Position numbers and translations under genes: made by a program
Shown: positions 50,334 to 58,729 of the stretch, one piece after another
Layout of the letters: every line of letters begins with the position of its first letter
Position numbering within the stretch: position 1 is the first letter of the stretch
Origin: Gemmiger sp. An120
GTDB lineage: Bacteria; Bacillota; Clostridia; Oscillospirales; Ruminococcaceae
Direction: 5' to 3'
Length of the DNA stretch: 61,646 nt
Assembly: GCF_002160955.1 (NCBI RefSeq)
Contig: NZ_NFLN01000017.1
Coordinates: 1 to 61,646, forward strand
The notes under the pieces: model-generated
Databases searched by the model: none
Told to the model about the DNA's origin: nothing
The model's input: the letters and a program-made list of their open reading frames with translations, nothing else

Positions 50334-51143
50334 GTGCCCAAAAAATTACAGGCGGGGGACCAGATCCCGCGCTTTACCTATGACAGCCCTTACCAGCCTC
50401 AGCTGCCTTTTTATGATCTGCTGGATGCGGACACGCCCCTGTTTGTGGTCTTTATGCGCAACTTCGGCCATCCCATCACCCGGCATTATGTGATGGAGTA
50501 TATCCAGGACAAGGACAAGCTCACCAGCGCCCGGCTGGCCTGTGTGGTGCGCACCGATCCCCATGTGATCGCGGGCGCTATCCCGGAAGAGCAGATGCCC
50601 TTCTCCCTGATCTGCGACGCGGAAGGGGTGCTGTATGAGCACTTCTGCGTGCCCAGCACCACCAGCTGGTTCCGCAGCCATTCCCTGACCGCGCTGCGCA
50701 TCCTGAAAGAGGCCCGCAAGATGGGCTACAAGGCGGTGGAGGGGGAAACCTACCAGCTGCCGCTGACCCTGCTGATCGGCCGGGACGGCACCGTGCTGAT
50801 GGCCCATTACGGCCAGAGCCTGACCGACCTGCCGGAGAACTGCGCCGCCCTGGAAAAGGTGGCCAAGGCTGTGCTGGACGCCCGGCGCCGGGAGATGGAG
50901 AAGCAGAACAAACGTGCTGCCCGCCAGGAAGAGGCGGAGACCGACGAACCGGAAGCGGAGAAATGGACCCCGGAAGAGGACGCGCCCGAAACCGCTGTCC
51001 TGCCAAAGGAACAGCCGGCACCGGCGGAGGAGACACCCATCGTGCCGGAAGCCTCAGAGGAAGAACCCGCACCGGAGAGCGACCGGCACAAGGAACTGTC
51101 CCAGGCAGCGGCGCTGCTGTTCGGGGATGGCAAGGACGAGTAA
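50334..51143 (+). CDS. AhpC/TSA-like (peroxiredoxin-fold) protein without active-site cysteines
   Basis: Protein of 269 aa. The N-terminal part (about 1-185) has the AhpC/TSA_2 layout: LQAGDQIPRFTYDS, LFVVFMRNFGHPITRHYV, VVRTDPHVI, FSLICDAEGVLYEHF and LTLLIGRDGTVLMAHYG. At the usual CxxC or peroxidatic Cys position it reads HPIT, so peroxidase activity is unlikely. The C-terminal part (about 185-269) is a charged Glu/Pro-rich tail. The start is GTG 50334 with GGAGG 8 nt upstream, because the promoter overlaps the earlier ATG. Function unknown; a structural or binding role is possible. Confidence 0.78.
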   Translation: MPKKLQAGDQIPRFTYDSPYQPQLPFYDLLDADTPLFVVFMRNFGHPITRHYVMEYIQDKDKLTSARLACVVRTDPHVIAGAIPEEQMPFSLICDAEGVLYEHFCVPSTTSWFRSHSLTALRILKEARKMGYKAVEGETYQLPLTLLIGRDGTVLMAHYGQSLTDLPENCAALEKVAKAVLDARRREMEKQNKRAARQEEAETDEPEAEKWTPEEDAPETAVLPKEQPAPAEETPIVPEASEEEPAPESDRHKELSQAAALLFGDGKDE

Positions 51144-51161
51144 CTCTGAAACCAGAAATGA

Positions 51162-51206
51162 AAAACGCCCCGCGGCGCTGCCAATCCGGCTGCCGCGGGG
51201 CGTTTT
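51162..51206. terminator. Convergent terminator
   Basis: A 15-bp stem (51162-51176 with 51192-51206) with A and T runs outside, between the peroxiredoxin-like gene and the anti-sigma gene. Confidence 0.85.
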
Positions 51207-51231
51207 CCATCAAAAGAGGAGATCGTTGTTT

Positions 51232-52596
51232 TCAGTCGTTCCAGACCACAGGCTGCCCGGACAGGGTGACCGTGGCCACCTGGCTGGTATCCACCGGCGT
51301 GCGGAACAGCATCCGGTAGACAATGTTGCCCTGGTCGTCGGTGCTTACCGAGGAGGAGATGAACTCCGGCTGGGTGCCGTCCTGCAGGATGACTACCGGG
51401 GTCAGGTCGAGGCTGTCGGCGTACAGTTCGCCGTTGCCCTCAATGGTGATGCCCAGGCTGGACAGGGAGACCTGCTGCAGCTGCCAGCTGCCGGTGTCCA
51501 GATTGCAGCTGCCGGTACGGTCGGCGTGGGCGGGTTCCAGTTCAAAGGTGACCTGCCAGCCCGCATTGCTGGCCACGGTGCAGTTCACACCGCTGGCATA
51601 CAGCTCCCAGTCGGCCGGGTCGGCGTCCTGGGGCAGGGGCAGCACATATTCCCGGGTGCCGCTGCTGAATCCGGCTTCCGGCTCATCCAGTGCCACATCC
51701 AGCACGGCCTGGCCGCTCTCTTCGCCATCGGCGTTGGCCAGGCTCAGGTTCACGCTGCAGAACCGGCCCAGATCCTCGTCCTGACGCAGCTGGATGTGCA
51801 GCGCATTGTCCACAACGCCTACCGCCTGCACGGTCAGCCAGTCCAGCCCCTCCACAGGATAGGAGAACTGCTGCTTGAGCACCGGCAGACTGCTGCTTTC
51901 CACCTGCTGCTCCAGCTTTTGGTCGCCGGGGCCGTTCAGCATGCCCCAGCCATGGTCCAGGGTGGGGTAGGACAAAGCGGGGGTGGGCTGCAGTTCCGCC
52001 AGTTCAGCCACCGTCCAGCCGGTGGGGGTGGGCGGGTAATACTCGATGCCGGAGGAGAACGCCTCCACCCGCACCGTAACCTTGTCGCTGGTCACATCCT
52101 CGCCGGTCAGGCGGAACATGGCGCTGCCGGTCTCGGGATCGTAATCCACCTGTTCGGCATGGGCAAAGGACGCGCCCTCCAGATGGTAGTTCCACAGCTG
52201 GGTGTTTTCCTGAATGCGGCCCTGGCCGGTGGTGTCCCGCAGGGTCAGATAGACGACCGCTGTGTCCTCGCTGCGCATGGAGGCCAGCACCTCCATACGG
52301 ATGCCGTCGGCCTCGCTGACCTGGTTGACAGGCTGCAGGAAGGACAGGGTCTGCCGCCCCAGCACGGCCAGCTGCTGGGCCAGCCCGGGCGAGGTGGCCA
52401 GCACCCCGGCACTGAGTACCAGCGCCACGGCGAACACCGCGGCCACGCTCAGCGCACGCCGGGCGATGCTGCGCCGGTGTACCCGAAGCGGTTCGGGGCG
52501 GCACCGGGCCAGGATCGCGGCCTTTTGCCCGGGCGAAAGGGCCACGCCCGAAAGGCCGTCTTCGACAGCCTTTCGGATGGATGTATCAGAGATCAT
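51232..52596 (-). CDS. Membrane anti-sigma factor (DUF4179-like)
   Basis: Protein of 454 aa. A short cytoplasmic N-terminus (about 1-42) binds the sigma factor in related systems. One membrane helix (about 46-68, RALSVAAVFAVALVLSAGV) is followed by a large external beta-rich domain with the DUF4179 pattern (VNQVSEADGIRMEVLASMRSEDTAVVYLTLRD). ATG 52596 or GTG 52599 can start; both share GGAGG. It overlaps the sigma gene by at least 11 nt, which ties their synthesis together. The external domain should sense an envelope signal. Confidence 0.85.
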   Translation of the reverse strand: MISDTSIRKAVEDGLSGVALSPGQKAAILARCRPEPLRVHRRSIARRALSVAAVFAVALVLSAGVLATSPGLAQQLAVLGRQTLSFLQPVNQVSEADGIRMEVLASMRSEDTAVVYLTLRDTTGQGRIQENTQLWNYHLEGASFAHAEQVDYDPETGSAMFRLTGEDVTSDKVTVRVEAFSSGIEYYPPTPTGWTVAELAELQPTPALSYPTLDHGWGMLNGPGDQKLEQQVESSSLPVLKQQFSYPVEGLDWLTVQAVGVVDNALHIQLRQDEDLGRFCSVNLSLANADGEESGQAVLDVALDEPEAGFSSGTREYVLPLPQDADPADWELYASGVNCTVASNAGWQVTFELEPAHADRTGSCNLDTGSWQLQQVSLSSLGITIEGNGELYADSLDLTPVVILQDGTQPEFISSSVSTDDQGNIVYRMLFRTPVDTSQVATVTLSGQPVVWND

Positions 52597-53101
52597 CACG
52601 GGGCACCTCCTCCAGTCGTTTTGCCAGTTGTTCGCGGGCGCGCCGCAGCCGCACGCTCACCGTGCTTTGGGGTGCGTGCAGAAGCTGGGCAATCTCGCCC
52701 ACCGAATACTGGTGATAGTAATGCAGCAGGACGACTTCGCGGTATTTGGGTTTCAGGGCCAGCACCTCGGCCAGCAGGCGGCCGCTCTCGCTGCGCATGG
52801 CTTCCGGAGAGGCCAGTTCGGGGTATTGCTCCACCAGATTGACCTTCTTGTGCCAGGCGCTGCGCAGATAGTCTTTGCAGACATTGGCCGTCACCCGCAT
52901 TACAAAAGCCTTTTCCGAAGCAGGGGAGTCCTCCAGCGGGCGGTAGCTCTTGTAGATCTTCAGGAAAGCATCCTGCACGGCGTCCTGTGCCAGGTGTGCG
53001 TCGCCCAGATAGGCACAGCAAACACGCAGCATGGCGTCACCATACTGATCCACAAGGCGTTCCATCTCCTCGGCACGCAGGCCGGCCTTTGCAGCGAACA
53101 A
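52586..53101 (-). CDS. ECF-type RNA polymerase sigma factor
   Basis: Sigma-70-family factor of 171 aa. Region 2 (about 12-75) includes AQDAVQDAFLKIYKSY, and region 4 (about 110-165) includes ALKPKYREVVLLHYYHQYSVGEIAQLLHAPQSTVSVRLRRAREQL. The start is TTG 53101 with AAGGA about 9 nt upstream; no ATG has a suitable site. It is paired with the membrane anti-sigma gene and is probably held inactive until an envelope signal arrives. The upstream region has TGTAAC near 53182 that could be an ECF -35, but no convincing -10 was found. Confidence 0.9.
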   Translation of the reverse strand: MFAAKAGLRAEEMERLVDQYGDAMLRVCCAYLGDAHLAQDAVQDAFLKIYKSYRPLEDSPASEKAFVMRVTANVCKDYLRSAWHKKVNLVEQYPELASPEAMRSESGRLLAEVLALKPKYREVVLLHYYHQYSVGEIAQLLHAPQSTVSVRLRRAREQLAKRLEEVPRDDL

Positions 53102-53210
53102 GTTTTCACATCCTTAACGCCTTCACCCAAACAACGATTGAGGGGGCAGAAATATTTCAATTTTGTCACCGGTCCGTTACAGTTTGTTTACAAGACGGCA
53201 TCCGGGCAAA

Positions 53211-53240
53211 AAAGGCCGCGGAAAGAGCCTTTCCGCAGCC
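53211..53240 (-). terminator. Second terminator after proS
   Basis: A 12-bp stem with one mismatch (53214-53225 with 53229-53240) is followed on the minus strand by TTTTTT. It lies upstream of the ECF sigma gene and insulates it. Confidence 0.8.
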
Positions 53241-53304
53241 CGTCTCTATGATTATAGCCGATTGTCCGGGTAACTGCAACCGCGGCAAAACAGGAAAAAC
53301 AAAA

Positions 53305-53331
53305 CGCCGCCGGGCAATTGCCGCGGCGGCG
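53305..53331 (-). terminator. First terminator after proS
   Basis: An 8-bp outer GC stem (53305-53312 with 53324-53331) is followed on the minus strand by TTTTGTTTTT. Confidence 0.8.
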
Positions 53332-53355
53332 CTGTATTTGGTTTTGGCGGATGGC

Positions 53356-54795
53356 TTAGTAGGCTTTGCCCCAGTAGACCATCACCTTGGCAGGCTTGCC
53401 GCAGCAGGGGCACACATCGCTCAGCTGCTCCTGCTCAAACGGCATGCACCGGCTGGACAGGCCCGCTTCTTCCTTCATCTTCTCCTCGCAGGCCTCGTCG
53501 CCGCACCACATGGTCTTGATGTAGCCGGTGTTCTCGGCGGCCAGCTTCTTGACCTCGTCCAGGGTGGTAGCGGCCCAGGTGCGGGCTTCCCGGTTTTCCA
53601 GCGCACGCTGGTACAGGTTGGCGGACAGCTCCTCCAGCAGGCGGGGGATCGCGGTCTCCAGCTCATCCAGGGATACGAAGGTCTTTTCGCGGGTATCGCG
53701 GCGCACCAGCACACACTGGTTCTTCTCGATATCCTTGGGGCCGATCTCCAGGCGCAGGGGCACGCCCTTCATTTCCCACTGGCTGAACTTCCAGCCGGGG
53801 CTGTTGTCGCTGTTGTCCAGCTTGACACGGGCAAACTTGCGCACGCGGGCGGCCAGCTCCTCGGCCTTCTCGGTCACGCCGGGCTTGTGGGCGGCCACCG
53901 GCACGATCACCACCTGATAGGGGGCAATGGCCGGGGGCAGGATCAGGCCCTCGTCGTCGCCGTGGGTCATGATGATGGCGCCCACCAGACGGGTGGATAC
54001 GCCCCAGCTGGTCTGATGGGGGTACTGCAGCTGGTTGTCACGGCCGGTGAACTGCACATCGAACGCGCGGGAGAACCCGTCGCCGAAGTAGTGGCTGGTG
54101 CCGCTCTGCAGGGCCTTGCCGTCGTGCATCATGGCCTCGATGGTGTAGGTGGCTTCGGCGCCGGCGAACTTTTCCTTGTCGGTCTTCTTGCCCTTGACCA
54201 CCGGGATCATCAGGTACTTCTCGCAGAAATCCGCATAGGTGTTCAGCTGCTGCAGGGTCTCCTCCACGGCCTCCTCGGCGGTCTCGTGGATGGTGTGACC
54301 CTCCTGCCACCAGAACTCACGGCTGCGCAGGAAGGGACGGGTGGTCTTTTCCCAGCGCACCACGCTGCACCACTGGTTGTACTTCATGGGCAGATCCCGC
54401 CAGGAATGCAGCACGTGGGCAAAGTGGTCGCAGAACAGGGTCTCACTGGTGGGCCGCACGCACATGCGCTCTTCCAGCTTCTCCGCGCCGCCGTAGGTAA
54501 CCCAGGCCACCTCGGGGGCAAAGCCCTCCACGTGGTCCTTTTCCCGCTGCAGCAGGCTTTCCGGGATAAAGATGGGCATGGCCACGTTCTCATGGCCGGT
54601 AGCCTTGAACATCCCGTCCAGGATGTGGGTGATGTTCTCCCAGATGGCGTAGCCGTAGGGACGCAGGATCATGCAGCCCTTAACGGTGGAGTAGTCCACC
54701 AGCTCCGCCTTGAGGCACACGTCGGTGTACCACTGGGCAAAGTCCTCGTTGATGGGGGTGATGGCCTCCACCAATTTCTTTTTCTGTTCGCTCAT
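53356..54795 (-). CDS. proS: Prolyl-tRNA synthetase (archaeal/eukaryotic-like type)
   Basis: Class II synthetase of 479 aa. Motif 1 region [22 protein letters not shown], motif 2 (RPTSETLF and [22 protein letters not shown]), motif 3 ([16 protein letters not shown]), an anticodon-binding domain (about 285-390) and a C-terminal zinc-type domain with CVCP-like cysteines ([18 protein letters not shown]). There is no editing (INS) domain, so this is the shorter ProRS type found in some Firmicutes. ATG 54795 has GGAAGGAAG upstream. It is followed by two terminators. Confidence 0.95.
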   Translation of the reverse strand: MSEQKKKLVEAITPINEDFAQWYTDVCLKAELVDYSTVKGCMILRPYGYAIWENITHILDGMFKATGHENVAMPIFIPESLLQREKDHVEGFAPEVAWVTYGGAEKLEERMCVRPTSETLFCDHFAHVLHSWRDLPMKYNQWCSVVRWEKTTRPFLRSREFWWQEGHTIHETAEEAVEETLQQLNTYADFCEKYLMIPVVKGKKTDKEKFAGAEATYTIEAMMHDGKALQSGTSHYFGDGFSRAFDVQFTGRDNQLQYPHQTSWGVSTRLVGAIIMTHGDDEGLILPPAIAPYQVVIVPVAAHKPGVTEKAEELAARVRKFARVKLDNSDNSPGWKFSQWEMKGVPLRLEIGPKDIEKNQCVLVRRDTREKTFVSLDELETAIPRLLEELSANLYQRALENREARTWAATTLDEVKKLAAENTGYIKTMWCGDEACEEKMKEEAGLSSRCMPFEQEQLSDVCPCCGKPAKVMVYWGKAY

Positions 54796-54886
54796 CCGAT
54801 AACTTCCTTCCGGTGCAAATCTCTCGTCAAAAAAGCGGGCCCCGCGCCAAGGCGTGGGGCTCGCCGGGTGTCGATCGGCACAAAAA

Positions 54887-55117
54887 TCAGGTGTGGTCCT
54901 CGACGAAACGCACCACGTCGCCCACCGTGTGGAAACTCTCGATGGCGTCGTCCGGCACTTCCACCTCAAACTCGTCCTCCAGCGCCATTACCAGATCCAC
55001 CAGATCCAGGCTGTCAGCGCCGAAGTCGTCCAGGATGTTGCTGTCCATGGTGATCTCGTCGGGCTCGATATCCAGCTGCTCGGCCAGGCAGGCGCGAATC
55101 TTCTCAAACGTATCCAT
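54887..55117 (-). CDS. acpP: Acyl carrier protein
   Basis: Acidic protein of 76 aa with the phosphopantetheine site Ser36 in [12 protein letters not shown]. Helices and length match fatty-acid ACP. ATG 55117 follows AAGGAGAG. No fatty-acid genes are nearby, so it is an isolated copy; it could serve fatty-acid synthesis or a special acyl transfer. A good promoter lies upstream, and proS is 91 nt downstream on the same strand, so both may be cotranscribed. Confidence 0.95.
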   Translation of the reverse strand: MDTFEKIRACLAEQLDIEPDEITMDSNILDDFGADSLDLVDLVMALEDEFEVEVPDDAIESFHTVGDVVRFVEDHT

Positions 55118-55197
55118 GCTATGAACTCTCCTTAACAAGCTATTCCGGCCGGGATCACGCCGCGCAAAGCCGCGCTCCGGGCCAAATCACTATACTT

Positions 55198-55226
55198 TTT
55201 ATAGCTTATCTGCAAGGGGATGTCAA
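55198..55226 (-). promoter_or_regulatory. acpP promoter
   Basis: TTGACA (55226-55221), 17 bp, then TATAAA (55203-55198): close to consensus. The interval 55227-55336 up to the ddh stop shows no gene. Confidence 0.85.
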
Positions 55227-55336
55227 GGTTTATTTTGGGCATCCGGCCACAATTCGCAGAAAATTCGTCCGCGCCCCCATACCAGGGTCCGACGGGGCCG
55301 CAGAACCGCCCCTCAGACGGGTGCGGCAAGGCCTTT

Positions 55337-56326
55337 TTACAGCAGGGTGCGGCGCAGGGTCTCGCCGTCTTCCGGGCGCAGCAGGGCCGGGGCCACGTCA
55401 AACACGGTGGCCGCGCCGGTATGGCCGGCGGCGTTCATCCGGGCGGCAGCCCGGGCGTAGGCCACCAGCACGCTGGAGGTGAATTCCGGATTGGAGTCCA
55501 GCTTCAGGCTGTACTCGATCACATGGGTGTTGGGGGCGGCGGCATCACCGGTGGTGCCGGTGCGGATCACGCAGCCGCCGTGGGGGATGCCCTTGTGATC
55601 CCGGTCCAGCTCTTCCTGGCTGATGAAGTGCACGGTGGTGTCATAGTCGGCAAAGTAGTTGGGCATGGTCTTGATCTCATTCTCGATGCGGGCGGTATCC
55701 GCGCCGGGCTTGGCCACCACGTAGCACTCCCGGGTGTGCTTCTGCCGGGTGGTCAGTTCCGGCTGGGCGCCGCTGCGCACCGCCTCCAGGGCGGCGGGCA
55801 CCGGCACGGTGTACTGCCGGGCGTCCTGCACGCCCTCAATGCGTCGGATCGCGTCGGAGTGGCCCTGGCTGACCCCCTTGCCCCAGAAGGTGTAATCCTT
55901 GCCGTTGGGCAGGATGGCGCCGGCGTACAGCCGGTTCAGCGAGAACATGCCCGGGTCCCAGCCCACCGAGATCAGGGCGGTGGTGCCCGCCGCCTTGGCC
56001 GCCGCGTCCACCGCGGCAAAGTGCTCGGGGATCTTGGCGTGGGTGTCAAAGCTGTCCACCACATTGAACCACCGGGCCATGGCCGGGGTCTGTACGGGCA
56101 GATCGGTGGCGCTGCCGCCGCACAGAATCATCACGTCAATTTTGTCCTTCCAGCTTTCCACATCGCTGGCGGCCACTACCGGCACGCCGGGGGTGTGGAT
56201 GGTCATGGAAGCCGGATCCCGGCGGGTGAACACCGCCGCCAGTTCCATATCGGGGTTTTGCGCCACGGCGTACTCCACGCCGCGGCCCAGATTGCCATAT
56301 CCCAAAATACCGATTCGAATCGTCAT
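55337..56326 (-). CDS. ddh: meso-Diaminopimelate dehydrogenase
   Basis: NADPH-dependent enzyme of 329 aa that makes meso-diaminopimelate from tetrahydrodipicolinate in one step, for lysine and peptidoglycan. It shows RIGILGYGNLGRGVEYA, AAVFTRRDP, CGGSATDLPVQTP, SVGWDPGMFSLNRLY, WGKGVSQGHSDAIRRI and TRECYVV. Full length. ATG 56326 has GGAGGG upstream. It marks use of the dehydrogenase branch of lysine synthesis. Confidence 0.95.
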   Translation of the reverse strand: MTIRIGILGYGNLGRGVEYAVAQNPDMELAAVFTRRDPASMTIHTPGVPVVAASDVESWKDKIDVMILCGGSATDLPVQTPAMARWFNVVDSFDTHAKIPEHFAAVDAAAKAAGTTALISVGWDPGMFSLNRLYAGAILPNGKDYTFWGKGVSQGHSDAIRRIEGVQDARQYTVPVPAALEAVRSGAQPELTTRQKHTRECYVVAKPGADTARIENEIKTMPNYFADYDTTVHFISQEELDRDHKGIPHGGCVIRTGTTGDAAAPNTHVIEYSLKLDSNPEFTSSVLVAYARAAARMNAAGHTGAATVFDVAPALLRPEDGETLRRTLL

Positions 56327-56386
56327 ACTCAATTTCCCTCCCTGATTGTTCTGTGCACGGCAAAAGCGCCGTGCCGCATACACTTT

Positions 56387-56395
56387 ATTATAGCA
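56387..56395 (-). promoter_or_regulatory. ddh extended -10 promoter
   Basis: TGCTATAAT on the minus strand (56395-56387). A small hairpin with 7-bp GC-rich arms (56354-56375) lies in the leader. Confidence 0.65.
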
Positions 56396-56417
56396 CATCA
56401 CCGCCCGCCGGGGCAAT

Positions 56418-56446
56418 AAAAATGCCCGGGGCAGATGCCCCGGGCA
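56418..56446 (-). terminator. Terminator after the DUF1874-like gene
   Basis: A perfect 10-bp GC stem (56423-56432 with 56437-56446) is followed by TTTTT on the minus strand. Confidence 0.85.
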
Positions 56447-56473
56447 CGGAGAGGAGGGCCGGCGGGCAGAAAC

Positions 56474-56857
56474 TCAGGGTTCCTCCAGCCGGGTGATGAA
56501 CTGACAGTACACATACAGATTCTGCAGCTTGGTGGCCTCGTTGCCGTAGACGGTCTGGATGCTGGGCTGGGTCTCGGAAGGGGTCACATAGAACCGGAAC
56601 GCGATCGCGTCCTGGCCCGGGGCCAGCTCGCCCACCGGCAGATAGTGGAAATTGCTGATGGCGATACCGGCGTGCTTGTACAGCAGCTGCTCGATCTCCG
56701 GATGGGAGAAGCAGCGCAGCACATCTTTCTGGCCGTGCATCTCCACAATCGCGCGGACCTCTTCAAACGAGATTTCCTGGAACCGATAGGTTCCGCTGTG
56801 CAGCAGTTCCAGCGCGGACGAGTTGTCCACCAGCAGCAACGCTTTGGATGAATTCAT
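56474..56857 (-). CDS. STIV B116/DUF1874-like small protein
   Basis: Protein of 127 aa. The pattern ALLLVDNSSALELLHSGTYRFQEISFEEVRAIV, then CFSHPEIEQLLYKHAGIAISNFHYLPVGELAPGQDAIAFRF, resembles DUF1874 (GxYxY-IS-E, then GHxxTAxxL, then PGDxAxVFR). That family includes the archaeal virus protein B116, Bacillus YddF and the cyclic-tetra-adenylate ring nucleases AcrIII-1/Crn2; the conserved His would be that in CFSHPE. The assignment rests on pattern recall, and it is longer at the C-terminus. ATG 56857 follows GGGAGAGG. No CRISPR genes are in the window, so a ring-nuclease role is only a possibility. Confidence 0.55.
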   Translation of the reverse strand: MNSSKALLLVDNSSALELLHSGTYRFQEISFEEVRAIVEMHGQKDVLRCFSHPEIEQLLYKHAGIAISNFHYLPVGELAPGQDAIAFRFYVTPSETQPSIQTVYGNEATKLQNLYVYCQFITRLEEP

Positions 56858-56899
56858 ACCTCTCCCTGCCTTTCTGAAATAAAGTGTGCTTCTATATTC

Positions 56900-56928
56900 A
56901 GAATACGGCCTCGACAAAGGATTGTCAA
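56900..56928 (-). promoter_or_regulatory. Promoter of the DUF1874-like gene
   Basis: TTGACA (56928-56923), 17 bp, then TATTCT (56905-56900). The AT-rich stretch 56929-57034 upstream has no gene; ACGGTT and AACCGT there could pair weakly. Confidence 0.75.
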
Positions 56929-57034
56929 TTATTGTTAAATGAATAACGGTTATGTGAAATAAAACCGTCACATGGTACAAAAATATAGCGTCGCTTTCGT
57001 GGGATAAAAATGGGCAAACGCCACGGTCTGCCAC

Positions 57035-57069
57035 AAAAAACGGGGGAGAGACACCCGGTCTCTCCCCCG
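57035..57069 (-). terminator. Terminator of the glycolytic operon
   Basis: A perfect 12-bp stem (57041-57052 with 57058-57069) is followed by six T on the minus strand, 22 bp after the gpmI stop. Confidence 0.9.
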
Positions 57070-57091
57070 CTGGCATGTGCAGGAAAACAGC

Positions 57092-58612
57092 TTATTCCAC
57101 GATGCTCTTGCCGGTCATCTCCTCCGGCTGGGGCAGGCCCATCAGCTTGAGCATGGTGGGGGCGATGTCGGCCAGCACGCCGCCCTCGCGCAGCTTCACA
57201 TCGCCGGCGCCGGCCACCAGGAAGGGCACCGGGTTGGTGGTGTGGGCAGTAAAGGGCGCGCCGTCCGGCTCGTACATCTGGTCGGCGTTGCCGTGGTCGG
57301 CGGTCAGCAGCACCTTGCCGCCGGCGGCCAACACCGCGTCGATCACCTTGCCGGCGCAGGCGTCCACCGCCTCCACCGCCTTGACAGCGGCTTCAAACAC
57401 GCCGGTGTGACCCACCATGTCGCAGTTGGCAAAGTTCAGGATGATCACGTCGTACTTGCCGCTCTCGATCCGCTTCACGCACTCGTCGGCCACCAGGTAG
57501 GCGCTCATCTCGGGCTGCAGGTCGTAGGTGGCAACCTTGGGGCTGGGGATCAGCGCCCGGTCTTCGCCCTCGAACGGGGCCTCCACGCCGCCGTTGAAGA
57601 AGAAGGTCACATGGGCGTACTTCTCGGTCTCCGCGATGCGCAGCTGGGTCTTGCCGCACTTGGCCAGGTATTCGCCCATCACGTTGTGCAGGCTCTGGGG
57701 CTTGAAGGCTACCTCCACGTTGGGCATGGTGGCGTCGTACTGGGTGAAGCAGACGTAGTTCACCGCAAAGCGGCCGTTGCGGCGCTCGAAGCCGTTGAAC
57801 TCGTCGTCCACAAAGGTGCGGGTGATCTCACGGGCGCGGTCGGGGCGGAAGTTGAAGAAGATCACGCTGTCCCCCTCGGACACGCGGCCGCCCTCGCAGG
57901 TCACGGCCGGAACCACGAACTCGTCGGTCACACCGGCGGCGTAGCTCTTGGCGATCACTTCGGCGGGGGTGCCCTTCTCGCCCTCGCCGTACACGAAGGC
58001 GGCGTAGGCCTTTTCCACACGATCCCAGCGGTTGTCACGATCCATGGCGTAGTAGCGGCCGGTCACCGAAGCGATCTTGCCCACGCCCAGTTCGTCCAGC
58101 TTGGCCTGCAGCTCTTCCAGGTAGCCCTTGCCGCTGTCGGGCGGCACGTCGCGGCCGTCCATGATGGCATGTACGTAGATTTCCTTTGCGCCCATGTCCT
58201 TGGCCATGTCCAGCAGGCCGAACAGGTGCTGGATGTGGCTGTGCACGCCGCCGGCGCTCAGCAGGCCCATCATGTGGATGGCCTTGCCGTTCTCAATGGC
58301 GGCCTTCATGGCATTCACGATGGCCTCGTTCTGGCGGATGGTGCCGTCCTGAATGGCCTTGGTGATGCGGGTCAGTTCCTGGTACACAATGCGGCCCGCA
58401 CCGATGTTGGTGTGGCCCACCTCGCTGTTGCCCATCTGGCCGTCGGGCAGGCCCACGTCCATGCCGGAAGCGCCGATGGTGGTGTAGGGGCAGCTGGCGA
58501 ACAGCTTGTCCAGGTTGGGGGTATTGGCGGCCACGATGGCGTTGCCGTAGGCTTTGCCAGGCACCCAGCCGAAGCCGTCCAGAATGCAGAGCATCAGGGG
58601 TTGTTTAGCCAT
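57092..58612 (-). CDS. gpmI: 2,3-bisphosphoglycerate-independent phosphoglycerate mutase
   Basis: Metalloenzyme of 506 aa that interconverts 3- and 2-phosphoglycerate. It shows LCILDGFGW (metal Asp), the nucleophile Ser in QMGNSEVGH, IMDGRDVPPDSG, VTGRYYAMDRDNRWDR and LTADHGNADQM (metal site). Full length. AAGGAGG precedes ATG 58612. It is the last gene of pgk-tpiA-gpmI; hairpins in the gap before it could set a lower expression level. Confidence 0.96.
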   Translation of the reverse strand: MAKQPLMLCILDGFGWVPGKAYGNAIVAANTPNLDKLFASCPYTTIGASGMDVGLPDGQMGNSEVGHTNIGAGRIVYQELTRITKAIQDGTIRQNEAIVNAMKAAIENGKAIHMMGLLSAGGVHSHIQHLFGLLDMAKDMGAKEIYVHAIMDGRDVPPDSGKGYLEELQAKLDELGVGKIASVTGRYYAMDRDNRWDRVEKAYAAFVYGEGEKGTPAEVIAKSYAAGVTDEFVVPAVTCEGGRVSEGDSVIFFNFRPDRAREITRTFVDDEFNGFERRNGRFAVNYVCFTQYDATMPNVEVAFKPQSLHNVMGEYLAKCGKTQLRIAETEKYAHVTFFFNGGVEAPFEGEDRALIPSPKVATYDLQPEMSAYLVADECVKRIESGKYDVIILNFANCDMVGHTGVFEAAVKAVEAVDACAGKVIDAVLAAGGKVLLTADHGNADQMYEPDGAPFTAHTTNPVPFLVAGAGDVKLREGGVLADIAPTMLKLMGLPQPEEMTGKSIVE

Positions 58613-58643
58613 AAGAGAAGATCCTCCTTAAAACAGGTGTGGC

Positions 58644-58706
58644 GCGGGCTGTGCAGCCCGCAAAATGCGAACAGGCGCCGCCCGCCCGCAGGGCAGACGG
58701 CGCCTG
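58644..58706 (-). promoter_or_regulatory. Two hairpins between tpiA and gpmI
   Basis: Stem 58672-58680 with 58698-58706 (9 bp) and stem 58644-58651 with 58654-58661 (8 bp). Neither has a full U tail; TTTTG lies between them on the minus strand. They may be partial terminators or mRNA-processing/stability elements that tune the operon. Confidence 0.55.
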
Positions 58707-58729
58707 AACAAACAAAGGAAAAAGGGCGC

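Noticed and set aside
53102-53210. Autoregulated ECF promoter for the sigma gene
   Set aside because: A TGTAAC near 53182 is suggestive, but no matching -10 at 16-17 bp was found, so it was not listed as a feature.
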